This document shows, in pieces, positions 51,988 through 60,116 of a DNA stretch of 64,000 bases. The position numbers and the translations under genes were made by a program. Below the pieces are notes generated by a model. It saw nothing but the letters and a program-made list of their open reading frames with translations, searched no databases and was not told where the DNA came from. This stretch comes from Halobaculum halobium (GTDB lineage: Archaea; Halobacteriota; Halobacteria; Halobacteriales; Haloferacaceae): assembly GCF_030127145.1 (NCBI RefSeq), contig NZ_CP126158.1, positions 2,356,001 to 2,420,000 on the forward strand, written 5' to 3'. The stretch's first letter is position 1, and each line of letters opens with the position of its first letter.

Positions 51988-52091
51988 TGGGCCCAGAGGG
52001 ATTCGAACCCTCGACCGCCCGGTGACTCATCCGGCGGCCGGAACCGACCGGAGTATGAGCCGGGTGCTATACCAGACTAAGCTATGGGCCC
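51988..52091 (-). tRNA. Elongator tRNA-Met (CAT) with 30-nt intron
   Basis: On the minus strand, acceptor GGGCCCA pairs with TGGGCCC plus A. The anticodon stem is CCCGG/CCGGG and the mature loop is CTCATAA. A 30-nt intron beginning CTCCGG and ending GATGAGTC lies after position 37. Its ATGAG can pair with CTCAT of the anticodon region, as in a bulge-helix-bulge splice site. The T arm is GAGGG-TTCGAAT-CCCTC. Haloarchaeal elongator tRNA-Met is known to carry an intron; this one is short. CCA not encoded. Confidence 0.92.
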
Positions 52092-52193
52092 TCGTCGCCG
52101 TGGTTGTCGGGCCGCAGTCAAGTAGTTTCCTTTCTGACCGGCGTGGTGGCTGTCGCGGACAGTCGCAACTTCGCGTTCGGAAATCGAGAGAAG

Positions 52194-52266
52194 CGCCGAA
52201 GCCAGGACTCGAACCTGGGACCACCTCGTTAACAGCGAGGCGCTCTACCAGCTGAGCTACTTCGGC
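52194..52266 (-). tRNA. tRNA-Asn (anticodon GTT)
   Basis: Acceptor GCCGAAG/CTTCGGC with G discriminator, anticodon stem CCTCG/CGAGG, loop CTGTTAA (anticodon GTT), T arm CCAGG-TTCGAGT-CCTGG. No intron, no encoded CCA. AAATTC about 25-30 nt upstream is a likely TATA element. Confidence 0.95.
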
Positions 52267-52425
52267 TCGCACTCCCTTGTACCGCGGTGAATTTGAAAGT
52301 GCTTTCGTTTCGCCCCCGCGCAAGCGGGTGATTCGCACACCGACTTCGTCGCCGGGTCCACCGGTCGCCGTGCTCACCATCGCGCGACCGACACGCTCGT
52401 TACCCGTCCGGCGGAATCCCGTCGT

Positions 52426-53862
52426 ATGACCGACCCGGACGCCGACGATCCCGGCGACAACCACGTCGCCGGTGACGACCTCGACGCGGTGCTCGAAGCG
52501 GTTCGCGAGCGGGTCACCCCCGACGCCGCCGAACGAGAGCGACTGGAAGCCGCCGCCGCCGACCTCGCTGACCGCGCTCGCGCGGCCGTCTCGGAGCTTC
52601 CGTCACCCGCGGACGAGGCCGACGTGCTCACCGTCGGCTCCACCGCGCGAGGAACGTGGCTCGCTGGCGACCGCGACATCGACCTCTTCGTTCGGTTTCC
52701 GGCCGACCTGTCGCGAGAGGAGCTGGAGCGGTTCGGCTTGCGTGTCGGCCACGCCGTGCTCCCCGACGGCGAGGAGGAGTACGCCGAACACCCGTACGTC
52801 GTCGGGACCGCCGACGGCTTCGACGTGGATCTGGTTCCCTGCTACGGCGTCGAGGCCGCGACCGAGATCCGGTCGGCCGTCGACCGCACTCCGTTCCACA
52901 ACGACTACCTCGTCGAGCGACTCACCGACGACCTCGCGGGCGACGTCCGCGCGCTCAAGGCGTTTCTGAAGGGAATCGGGGTCTACGGGAGCAATCTGCG
53001 CACCCGGGGGTTCTCGGGGTACCTCACCGAGTTGCTCGTGCTCGAACACGGCGGCGCTCGCGAGACGCTCGAAGCCGTCGCCGACTGGCACCCGCCGGTC
53101 CGACTCGACCCCGAGCGTCACGGGGCGGCGGAGTTCGACGACCCGCTCGTCGTCATCGACCCGACCGACCCCGAGCGCAACGTCGCGGCCGTGCTCTCGG
53201 GCGACAACCTCGCGCGGCTCCAGCACCACGCGCGCGACCTGCTCGCGGACCCGCGGACGGACCTGTTCTCTCCGGGCGAACCGACGGCGCTCGACTCCGC
53301 GAGCGTTCGCGGGCACGTCGCTCGCCGCGGGACCGACCCGCTCGCGGTCGCCTTCGACGCCCCGGACATCGTCGACGACCAGCTGTACCCCCAGCTGCGC
53401 CGCTCGCTGGCGGGCGTCGAACGCGAGCTCTCGGGGCTCGGCTTCGACGTGCTGCGCTCTGCAACGTTCGCGGCCGAGCGCGAGGCGGCCGGTAGCGACC
53501 GGCGCGCGGTGCTCCTCGTCGAACTCGCCGACCGCAGGCTCCCCGCAATCGAACGCCACGAGGGCCCGCCGGTCCACGTCCGCGACCACGCGGCCGGCTT
53601 CTACGACAAGTACGCAGCGGACCCGGACGCCTACGGCCCGTTCGTCGCCGACGGCCGCTACGTCGTCGAGCGCGAGCGCGACCCCGGGGCGCGCGATGCG
53701 CTCGCGGTGCTCGACTCCGATCGACTCTTCGCTGCGGCCCTCGGCGCCCGCGTCGAGTCGGCGCTCGAACGCGGATACGACGTGCTCGCGGGAGAGGCGC
53801 TTGCCGAGCTGACCGACGAGTTCGGCGTCGACTTCCGCGAGTACTTCGAGCCGGCGGTCTGA
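52426..53862 (+). CDS. cca: CCA tRNA nucleotidyltransferase, archaeal class I (478 aa)
   Basis: Adds or repairs the 3' CCA of tRNAs. The polymerase-beta-like signature VGSTARGTWLAGDRDIDLFVRF holds the catalytic carboxylates; FDVDLVPCYGV gives the third. RGFSGYLTELLVLEHGG and VIDPTDPERNVAAVLS are archaeal CCA-enzyme motifs. Slightly longer than usual by an acidic start. It lies just downstream of tRNA-Met and tRNA-Asn (opposite strand), neither of which encodes its CCA. Confidence 0.95.
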   Translation: MTDPDADDPGDNHVAGDDLDAVLEAVRERVTPDAAERERLEAAAADLADRARAAVSELPSPADEADVLTVGSTARGTWLAGDRDIDLFVRFPADLSREELERFGLRVGHAVLPDGEEEYAEHPYVVGTADGFDVDLVPCYGVEAATEIRSAVDRTPFHNDYLVERLTDDLAGDVRALKAFLKGIGVYGSNLRTRGFSGYLTELLVLEHGGARETLEAVADWHPPVRLDPERHGAAEFDDPLVVIDPTDPERNVAAVLSGDNLARLQHHARDLLADPRTDLFSPGEPTALDSASVRGHVARRGTDPLAVAFDAPDIVDDQLYPQLRRSLAGVERELSGLGFDVLRSATFAAEREAAGSDRRAVLLVELADRRLPAIERHEGPPVHVRDHAAGFYDKYAADPDAYGPFVADGRYVVERERDPGARDALAVLDSDRLFAAALGARVESALERGYDVLAGEALAELTDEFGVDFREYFEPAV

Positions 53863-53883
53863 CCGGCGGCCGATTCCCCCCTG

Positions 53884-54891
53884 CTACTCCAGGTCGAACC
53901 GCTCGCGCAGTTCCTCGATCACCGGCACGCTCTTGGATTCGGGATCTTTGTCGGGCTCGATCGGCGGGCGTCCATCGAACGTCTCGTGGACCATCGCGAC
54001 GCCCTCCGAGAGCGTGTCGAGGCCGTACCCTCCCTCCAGAACGAAGCCGAGCCCGGCGTCGACGTCCTCGGCGAGCGTGCGAACGCGGTCTGCCATCAGC
54101 GCGTACCCTTCCGAGGAGACCCGCATCCGCGAGATGGGGTCGTGGCGGTGGGCGTCGAAGCCCGCTGAGATGAGCAAGAGACCGGGGTCGAAGCGGTCGA
54201 TTACCGGGGCCAGCAGGTCGTCGATGGCGAGCAGAAAGTCCGCGTCTCCGGCGCCCGCGGGCAGTGGAACGTTGAGCGTCGCCCCCTCGCCGTCGCCCTC
54301 GCCGACCTCGGTCTCGTCGCCGGTGCCGGGGTAGAGTCCGTCCTCGTGGATCGACGCGTAGAACACGTCCCCCCGGTCAGAGAAGATGTCCTGCGTCCCG
54401 TTGCCGTGGTGAACGTCCCAGTCGAAGATCGCGACGCGGTCGACCCCCAAGTCGTCGAGCGCCGACTGGGCGGCGACCGCGGCGTTGTTGACGAAACAGA
54501 AGCCCATCGCGTCGTCGTACACGGCGTGGTGCCCCGGCGGTCGACCGAGCGCGAACGGGGTGTCGCGGCCGGGAGTACCGGCGAGCGCCTCCGCTGCGGC
54601 CCACTGCGCCTGCCCGGCGGCCGCGCGCGCGGCGTCCCAGGTGTCGCCGGAGGCGACGGTGTCGGGGTCCCAGTTGCCGCCGCCCGACTCGCAAAAGCCC
54701 ACCACCTCGTCGACGTAGTCGGTGTCGTGAACCGCGTCGATGGCGGCGCGCGAGGCGGGGTCGGCCTCGACGTAGTCGACGCCGTGTTTCCGCTTGAGCC
54801 CCTCCTTGATAGCGCGGAGGCGGTCCGGGTTCTCGGGGTGTCGATCGCCGGTGTCGTGGTCGAGGCACGCCTCGCTGTAGCCGAACCGCAT
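53884..54891 (-). CDS. Histone deacetylase family protein (335 aa)
   Basis: Zn-dependent deacetylase fold. GRPPGHHAV gives the tandem active-site His121-His122; FDWDVHHGNG gives zinc ligands Asp159 and His161; LISAGFDAHRHDP gives the third ligand; EGGYGLDTLSEG gives the late Tyr. The ATG at 54891 sits 2 nt after the stop of the histone gene, so the two are one operon. Possible substrates are acetyl-lysine on histone or other proteins, or acetyl-polyamines; the operon points to the histone. Similar to HdaI of Haloferax volcanii. Confidence 0.9.
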   Translation of the reverse strand: MRFGYSEACLDHDTGDRHPENPDRLRAIKEGLKRKHGVDYVEADPASRAAIDAVHDTDYVDEVVGFCESGGGNWDPDTVASGDTWDAARAAAGQAQWAAAEALAGTPGRDTPFALGRPPGHHAVYDDAMGFCFVNNAAVAAQSALDDLGVDRVAIFDWDVHHGNGTQDIFSDRGDVFYASIHEDGLYPGTGDETEVGEGDGEGATLNVPLPAGAGDADFLLAIDDLLAPVIDRFDPGLLLISAGFDAHRHDPISRMRVSSEGYALMADRVRTLAEDVDAGLGFVLEGGYGLDTLSEGVAMVHETFDGRPPIEPDKDPESKSVPVIEELRERFDLE

Positions 54892-54893
54892 CG

Positions 54894-55328
54894 CTACCCC
54901 TCGAAGAGCGCGAAGTACGTCTCGATGTCGTCGGCCTGGACGGTCCGGCGGTCGGCGTGGCGCGCGAGCAGCGCGGCCGCGCGGGCGACGTTGTCGGCGT
55001 AGTCCTCGAGGATGTCCGCGAGCGCGACGCGGGCGTCCATCGAAACGCGGTAGGAGTCGTCGATGTCGAGGCGGGCGATCCGGTCGACGGGCGCGATAGG
55101 GAGCGTGAGCGTCGAGCGGTCGACGACCTGCTCGACGCCGAAGTCGGCCGGCATCAGCGTCTTTCGGCCGTCCACGGCCGCCTGCTCGGCCGCGTCGGTC
55201 GCCAGCGACGCCCCGTGCCGTTGCACGCGTCCGGCCAGCTCCTCGGCCGCGCCGGCGCTGACCCGGAGGTCGCCCGCGTTCCGACGGATGACGTCGTCGA
55301 CGGGCGCGAACGGCAACTCGACAGTCAT
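54894..55328 (-). CDS. hstA: Archaeal histone with two histone folds (144 aa)
   Basis: Two fused histone folds. Fold 1 is ELPFAPVDDVIRRNAGDLRVSAGAAEEL to about residue 65; fold 2 is LPIAPVDRIARLDIDDSYRVSMDARVAL to TVQADDIETYFALF. Each has the helix-strand-helix layout, and the pair forms an internal dimer as in other haloarchaeal histones. The protein is acidic, unlike most histones, which fits high-salt cytoplasm. The ATG at 55328 is used; an in-frame start at 55388 is less likely. First gene of the histone-deacetylase operon. Confidence 0.93.
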   Translation of the reverse strand: MTVELPFAPVDDVIRRNAGDLRVSAGAAEELAGRVQRHGASLATDAAEQAAVDGRKTLMPADFGVEQVVDRSTLTLPIAPVDRIARLDIDDSYRVSMDARVALADILEDYADNVARAAALLARHADRRTVQADDIETYFALFEG

Positions 55329-55430
55329 ACACATACGCCGGTGTGTGGCGTGTATAACGCTTTCCGTTGGCGTGGTTCGCGTCGACACTCGAACCGCCCG
55401 CCCGGGTCGGCGACTGAAGCCCCCTCCCGA

Positions 55431-56858
55431 TCAGAACACGTCGTCGGCGTCGATGGTGCCGCCCTCCTCGACACCGCGGACGGTCACCTCCTCGCCGAGG
55501 CGGAGCTTCGCCGAGGTCTCGACCGACCGCGTCTGCGTTCCGTCGTCGAGGACGACCGGATCTCCCGCCTGTACGACCGTCCCAGTGAACTCCACCACGC
55601 CGCCTCCGGTTCCGTCGCCCGCGTCGGACCCGTCGTCAGTGGCGGTCGCGTCGGCGGTCGCCGCCGACCCGCCGGAGTCGAACGAGTCGAGCCCGCCTTG
55701 GCCGTCGTCGCGGTCGGCCGACCCCGCCGACGATCCGCCCGCGGCGCTGCCGTCGGCGGTCTCGAGCACGGAGACGGAGGACCGCCAACCTGCGGAGGCT
55801 TCGAGGTCGTCTTGCCAGCCGTCTTGGACCTCCACGTCGGTGAAGGCGACGCGGTCGGCGAGGCCGATGTCCCGGTCGGCCTTGTCGCCCCACAGCGCAA
55901 CCCGAATTTCACCCGTTTCGTCTTTGATCCGAACGTTGCGAACCTGGCCCTGAGAGCCGTCGTCGCGGTCGAAGGTGCGCTTCTCGCTCGTCTCGATGAC
56001 GCCGCCGGCGATGTCGACCACGTCCTCGAGTTCGAGGTCGGCGATGTCGGTCGTCTCGGGGACGTATTCCACCTCGTCGTCGACCGGCTCGATGCCGCCG
56101 CGGGAGCCGACGTGGAGTTCGAGGTCGCCGTCGCGCTCGCGGACGTACCCGTCGACGATCTCGACGGTCTCGCCGGCCGCGAGTTCCTCGACGCGGCCGG
56201 CCATGTCGTCCCACATGGTGACGCGAACGCGCCCGGTCTCGTCGCCGACGGTCATGTTCGACACCTTCCCCTCGGAGCCGTCGTCGCGATCGAACGTCCG
56301 GACGGTGTCGGTGTCCAAGATCACGCCGAGCAGGTCCACGTCGGAGGCGCCCATCGTGAGGTCCTCGACGCGGTACTCCTCGACGGCCTCCACGTCGACT
56401 TCGGCGTCGGGGTCGGGCTCGACCTTGTCGACGGCGACCTCCAGCCCGCTGTACCCTTCCTTCGGGCGACCCATGATCCGGAGGACGTCGCCCGTCTGGA
56501 GGTTCTCCTTCGCGTCGACGGCGACTTGATCCCACATCGAGATGGTGACTCGGCCGGACCCGTCGGCCACCTCGACGTTGAGCACGTGGCCGTCCTCGTC
56601 CTCGCCATCGCGCTCGAACGTGCGCACTTCGCCGACTGCCATCACCTTCGCGAGGAACTTCACGTCGTCCATCCCCGGCTCGATGTCGGCGACGCTGTTC
56701 ACCTCCTCGTCGCGTAGTTCGTGGGCGATGAGCATCGCCGCGGTCTCCTCGTCGGCCAGCCCGCCCATGTCTTCCACCTTCTGCTCGACGGCTGCCTCGA
56801 ACTCCTCGAAGGGGACGTCGGCGTCCAGGTCGTCGTAGACGTCCTCGATAGCGCCCAT
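55431..56858 (-). CDS. rpa2: Replication protein A, ssDNA-binding (475 aa)
   Basis: Three repeats of an OB-fold nucleic-acid-binding domain, at about residues 65-150, 170-260 and 285-365, each with the phrase RTF.RDDG/DEDG and WDQVAV, WDDMAG or WGDKAD. The region 375-430 is Gly/Ser/Asp-rich linker, and a fourth short beta domain ends the protein (VEFTGTVVQAGDPVVLDDG). Binds single-stranded DNA in replication and repair. Matches the stand-alone Rpa2 of Haloferax. ATG at 56858 (MGAIEDVYDDLDADVPFEEF). It lies upstream of the histone gene on the same strand, 102 bp apart. Confidence 0.88.
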   Translation of the reverse strand: MGAIEDVYDDLDADVPFEEFEAAVEQKVEDMGGLADEETAAMLIAHELRDEEVNSVADIEPGMDDVKFLAKVMAVGEVRTFERDGEDEDGHVLNVEVADGSGRVTISMWDQVAVDAKENLQTGDVLRIMGRPKEGYSGLEVAVDKVEPDPDAEVDVEAVEEYRVEDLTMGASDVDLLGVILDTDTVRTFDRDDGSEGKVSNMTVGDETGRVRVTMWDDMAGRVEELAAGETVEIVDGYVRERDGDLELHVGSRGGIEPVDDEVEYVPETTDIADLELEDVVDIAGGVIETSEKRTFDRDDGSQGQVRNVRIKDETGEIRVALWGDKADRDIGLADRVAFTDVEVQDGWQDDLEASAGWRSSVSVLETADGSAAGGSSAGSADRDDGQGGLDSFDSGGSAATADATATDDGSDAGDGTGGGVVEFTGTVVQAGDPVVLDDGTQTRSVETSAKLRLGEEVTVRGVEEGGTIDADDVF

Positions 56859-56986
56859 AGTCGTATCGGGACCCAGGCAACTCCCGCGCATAAGGGTTCT
56901 CGTTCGTCCGGATCTCGACCGACTGTCCTCGGTCTCGTTGCCCGTCATACGCGGGCTGTGTCGCGATCGTATTTGAAGCTACGCGC

Positions 56987-57487
56987 TCACCGCGTCACGT
57001 CAGTCACGGTTCGGACCTCGCCCATCGACTCGTGCTCGACGACGACGGACGCGGGGAGGCCGCCGGCGAACTCGACGCCCGCCTCGTACCGCCGGGAGAC
57101 GATCTGTTGGGTACAGGTGTCGCCGCCCTCCCGGACGGTCTCCACGCGGACGCGGAGTTCGCCCGCGTCGGCGTCGTACTCGGCGGCCGCAAGCGACGCG
57201 CGCATACAGCCGTTCTTCCCCGAGATGACGCCCGTGACGGTCACGAGGTCGTCGCCGAACGCGACGCTCGCGGACTCGCCGGGCTCGTCCGCGTCGCCGG
57301 TGCGGGCGAACGACCGGTCCGTGATTCGCGGGAACTCGCCTTCTTCGTTCGGCGTCGGGGTCGGGTCCCGCGACTCGCTCGTCTCCTCGTCGTCGCCGCC
57401 CGACCCGCCGCCTGCGCCGCCGGTGCAACCCGCCAGCGCGGCCGATCCGATTCCGGCAGCGAGCGAGAGGACGGTTCGCCTGTCCAT
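56987..57487 (-). CDS. Predicted Tat-exported lipoprotein (166 aa)
   Basis: Signal DRRTVLSLAAGIGSAALAGC has twin Arg and a lipobox Cys. A Gly/Asp/Glu linker follows, then a domain of about 115 residues with alternating strands (VTVTGVISGKNGCMRASLAAAEYD, RVRVETVREGGDTCTQQIVSRRYEAGVEF). Two Cys in this part may form a disulphide outside the cell. Function unknown. ATG at 57487. Confidence 0.78.
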   Translation of the reverse strand: MDRRTVLSLAAGIGSAALAGCTGGAGGGSGGDDEETSESRDPTPTPNEEGEFPRITDRSFARTGDADEPGESASVAFGDDLVTVTGVISGKNGCMRASLAAAEYDADAGELRVRVETVREGGDTCTQQIVSRRYEAGVEFAGGLPASVVVEHESMGEVRTVTDVTR

Positions 57488-57617
57488 GGGGCTGGAATCG
57501 ACGACTGAACGCAAAAGTTCAACGTAGACGAAAGGGTGCGTTTGTGTCACGCCGGTCGGTCGCACGGGCCGATCGGATCGGAATCCATTTACGTAACGCT
57601 GGCCTCGGTTGAGTTGA

Positions 57618-57690
57618 GTCCGGGTAGGGTAGTGGACTATCCTCTTGGCTTGCGGAGCCAGGGACCGGAGTTCAAATCTCCGTCCGGACG
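57618..57690 (+). tRNA. tRNA-Arg (anticodon GCG)
   Basis: Acceptor GTCCGGG/TCCGGAC (last pair G-T) with G discriminator, anticodon stem TTGGC/GCCAG with loop TTGCGGA (anticodon GCG), T arm CGGAG-TTCAAAT-CTCCG. TTTACGTA about 30 nt upstream is a likely TATA element. No CCA encoded. Its 3' end is duplicated 141 bp downstream. Confidence 0.93.
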
Positions 57691-57833
57691 TTCTCACCGC
57701 GCCGCCACACCGCGAGCGACTTCTGTCGCTCGCACACGCGGCGCGGTTGTCGCTCTGCACACGGAGATTTGAGCAGCGAACGAGCGAGCACCAGCGAGCG
57801 AAGTGAGTGAGTTCAAATCTCCGTCCGGACGTT
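57668..57833 (+). repeat. Exact 25-bp duplication of the tRNA-Arg 3' end
   Basis: The 25 bases 57668-57692 recur exactly at 57809-57833. A 12-base inverted piece of the same sequence (ACGGAGATTTGA) sits between them at 57761-57772. Such duplications mark integration and excision at tRNA genes. The 116 bp between holds no gene. Confidence 0.65.
57712..57733. other. Perfect hairpin between the tRNA-Arg repeats
   Basis: GCGAGCGAC-TTCT-GTCGCTCGC, a perfect 9-bp stem with a 4-nt loop, lies 21 bp after the tRNA. It could be a terminator for the tRNA or a site used by an element. No T run follows on the plus strand. Confidence 0.45.
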
Positions 57834-57957
57834 TTCGCGGCACAACCGAGCGAGCGAAGCGAGCGCATGCGCCAACTGCCGGTCTACACGCGGAGGTGCG
57901 CAGCGAACGGGCCACCGCCACGGACAGACTGAAACGCGCGCCGGTCCGACGCTGGGT

Positions 57958-58628
57958 ATGACCACCAGCGACGCCCCGGACGAGCCCACCCGGACCGCGG
58001 CGCTCCGCGCCGGCCTCGCCCTCTACGGTGCTGGGGAATTCCACGCCGCCCACGATCCGTGGGAGAGCGTCTGGCTCGACCTGAAGGACGGCGGCGACGA
58101 CGCCCCCGAGTCCGACGCTCGCGACGAGGCGCTGTTCCACGGGCTGATCCAATTCACCGCCGCTCAGTACCACGCCCGCGACCGCAACTGGTCGGGTGTC
58201 GACGGGCTCGCGAAGAGCGCCCGCGAGCACTTCTCCGCCGTTCCCGACGACTACCGCGGCGTCGACGTGGCGGCCGTACGCCGCGCGCTCGACCGACTGT
58301 CGGCCGACCCCGAGCGCGTCGAGCGCTTCCCCGCGCCGACGGTCCGACACGGGGGGACCGCGTCGCCCCCGAGTCGCTGTCGCTTGATGCCGCGGGGCGT
58401 GCGGCGGAGGCGCTCGCAGAGGAGTACGACCTCGACGCCGACGCGGTCGCGGACGCGGCGCGGTTCGCGCGCGAGGAGGAGACCGTCGGGCGCTCCCGGT
58501 TCGCCGCGTTGCTGTTCGACCTCCTGCGCGTGGACACGCCGCAAGAACGACGGCTGGTGTACGACCGACTGTCGGGGTTAGTCGACACCGAGCGGCGAAA
58601 GGAGAAGGACGTGGAGGGACTGTTCTGA
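57958..58628 (+). pseudogene. DUF309-family protein, interrupted by a -1 frameshift
   Basis: The N-terminal part has the DUF309 signature: LRAGLALYGAGEFHAAHDPWESVWLD and ALFHGLIQFTAAQYHARDRN. The second part (APESLSLDAAGRAAEALAEEY, RFAALLFDLLRVDTPQERRLV) is in another frame. Adding one G to the GGGGGG at 58351-58356 joins them (GGDRVAPESLSL) to a protein of about 223 residues. No other damage is seen. Family function is unknown. Probably a sequence error or a recent mutation. Confidence 0.75.
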
Positions 58629-58673
58629 GCGGGAGCGGACGGCCGACACCGCGTCAGCGACGCGAGCGGGCGG

Positions 58674-59477
58674 TCACGCCGAGTCGGGCTCGGCTTCCTC
58701 CTTCGGTTCCCCGCCGAAGGTGTACTCCGCGGAGTTGTCCTGCGGGTCGTAGCCGAGCGCCTCGCGGGCGCGCTCGATGGAGTAGTACTTGCGGTCGTTG
58801 TCGGAGATGCCGTACACGATCTCGTAGTCGTAGTCCGCGGCGAGACAGCGGTCGAACAGGTGCGCGCAGTCGCGGTGAGAGAGCCACATCGCTTGCCCGC
58901 GCTCGTACTCCTTGGGCGGGTGGCCCTTCGTGAGGTTGCCGATGCGGACGCACGCGACCGACAGATCGTGGTGGTCGTGGTAGTAGCGCCCGAGCGTCTC
59001 GCCGGCCGCCTTCGAGACGCCGTAGAGGTTCGATGGCCGGGGGAGTTCGGTCCCGTCGAGGCGGAATCGGTCGTCCCTGCGGTACATGTCGGGCGTGCGC
59101 TCGTCGGTCTCGTAGGCGCCGACCGCGTGGTTGGAGGAGGCGAAGACGAACCGGTCGACACCGGCGTCGACGGCGGCTTCCAGGACCGTCTGCGTGCCGT
59201 CGATGTTGTTCGAGAGCACGGAGTCCCACGGCGCGTTCGGACGGGGGTCGCCGGCGAGGTGGACGACCGCATCGACGCCGTCGACGGCCTCGCGAACCGC
59301 CCGCTCGTCGGTCACGTCGGCGACGATCACGTCCTCGTCGGCGACGCCGTCGGGCAGCGCGTCGGCGGCGAGCGGCTCGCGGTCGATGAGCCGCCAGTCG
59401 TACGCCCCGCCGATGCCGGTGAGGATGGCGCGGCCGACACGGCCGCCCGCTCCGGTGAGCAAGACCGATGCGTCCAT
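58674..59477 (-). CDS. azf: NAD-dependent glucose-6-phosphate dehydrogenase, Azf type (267 aa)
   Basis: Extended SDR. VLLTGAGGRVGRAILTGIGG binds NAD, DAVVHLAGDPRPNAPW, FASSNHAVGAYETDE, and NLYGVSKAAGETLGRYY gives the catalytic Tyr and Lys. This set matches Azf, the archaeal glucose-6-phosphate dehydrogenase of the oxidative pentose phosphate path found in Haloferax volcanii, and the related uronate dehydrogenases. The nearby rpa, hstA and deacetylase genes are near azf in Haloferax too, which supports the call. Uronate dehydrogenase is the main alternative. Confidence 0.75.
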   Translation of the reverse strand: MDASVLLTGAGGRVGRAILTGIGGAYDWRLIDREPLAADALPDGVADEDVIVADVTDERAVREAVDGVDAVVHLAGDPRPNAPWDSVLSNNIDGTQTVLEAAVDAGVDRFVFASSNHAVGAYETDERTPDMYRRDDRFRLDGTELPRPSNLYGVSKAAGETLGRYYHDHHDLSVACVRIGNLTKGHPPKEYERGQAMWLSHRDCAHLFDRCLAADYDYEIVYGISDNDRKYYSIERAREALGYDPQDNSAEYTFGGEPKEEAEPDSA

Positions 59478-59638
59478 TCGGTGCGATATCCGACGAGCGC
59501 GGGTAAGTAAGGTGCGGTTCGACCGGGGGACTCACCTCCGCTGACAGGTCGATCCGGCGACCCGCCGCACGTCCGCCCGCCGCAGCTCTGGGGCGGTTAC
59601 TCGGTACGCCTTTGGCCGCTCATACAGACCACTACACC

Positions 59639-59989
59639 ATGGTCACCGACGCTCAGCAGGCGTGTTTCGAAGCCGGCATCAAGTTTGGCTCGCTGTACCA
59701 CCAGTTCGCGGGGACCCCCGTTTCTCCGCGGAGCACGCGCTCTCTGGAGACGGCGATCGCCGAGTCGATCGAGAACCAGCCCTACTGCGAGTCCGTGACT
59801 GTCGCCGTCGACGACGACGCGGTTGCCGACGACATCGACCACGAGAACGGCTACACGGAGCTCTCGGGGCATCTCATGGAGGTTTCCATGCGAATTACGT
59901 ACGAGGGCGTCACCGTCCGCACGCGCATGGAGATGGAGGACGGCTACCCGCTGATGAAACTGGTCGAGGTCGTCGACGCTGGCGACTGA
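59639..59989 (+). CDS. MptD-like archaeal dihydroneopterin aldolase (116 aa)
   Basis: Starts MVTDAQQACFEAGIKFGSLYHQFAGTP in two short runs, a phrase typical of the archaeal MptD/DUF381 family. This family splits 7,8-dihydroneopterin on the way to 6-hydroxymethyl-dihydropterin for folate-like cofactors. ITYEGVTVRTRMEMEDGYPLMKL ends the protein. Length is right. Links to one-carbon carrier supply, which the glycine cleavage T protein in this window also needs. Function assigned by family memory. Confidence 0.75.
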   Translation: MVTDAQQACFEAGIKFGSLYHQFAGTPVSPRSTRSLETAIAESIENQPYCESVTVAVDDDAVADDIDHENGYTELSGHLMEVSMRITYEGVTVRTRMEMEDGYPLMKLVEVVDAGD

Positions 59990-60116
59990 TCGAGCGGTCC
60001 GATTCCCGACCCACGTCGACGGGGGCCCGGATTCGCCCGCACGGGTCCGCGCGGCCGACGATTTCACTTTCACGTTCGGGCGACCGCTTAAGAAGCCACC
60101 CGGCGAACGCGCGGAC

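Noticed and set aside
57770-57870. CRISPR-like array from GAGCGAGC/GCGAGCGAAG repeats
   Set aside because: The short purine-rich repeats vary in length and have no spacer periodicity. Such GAGCGAAGCGAGCG tracts are common near haloarchaeal tRNAs.
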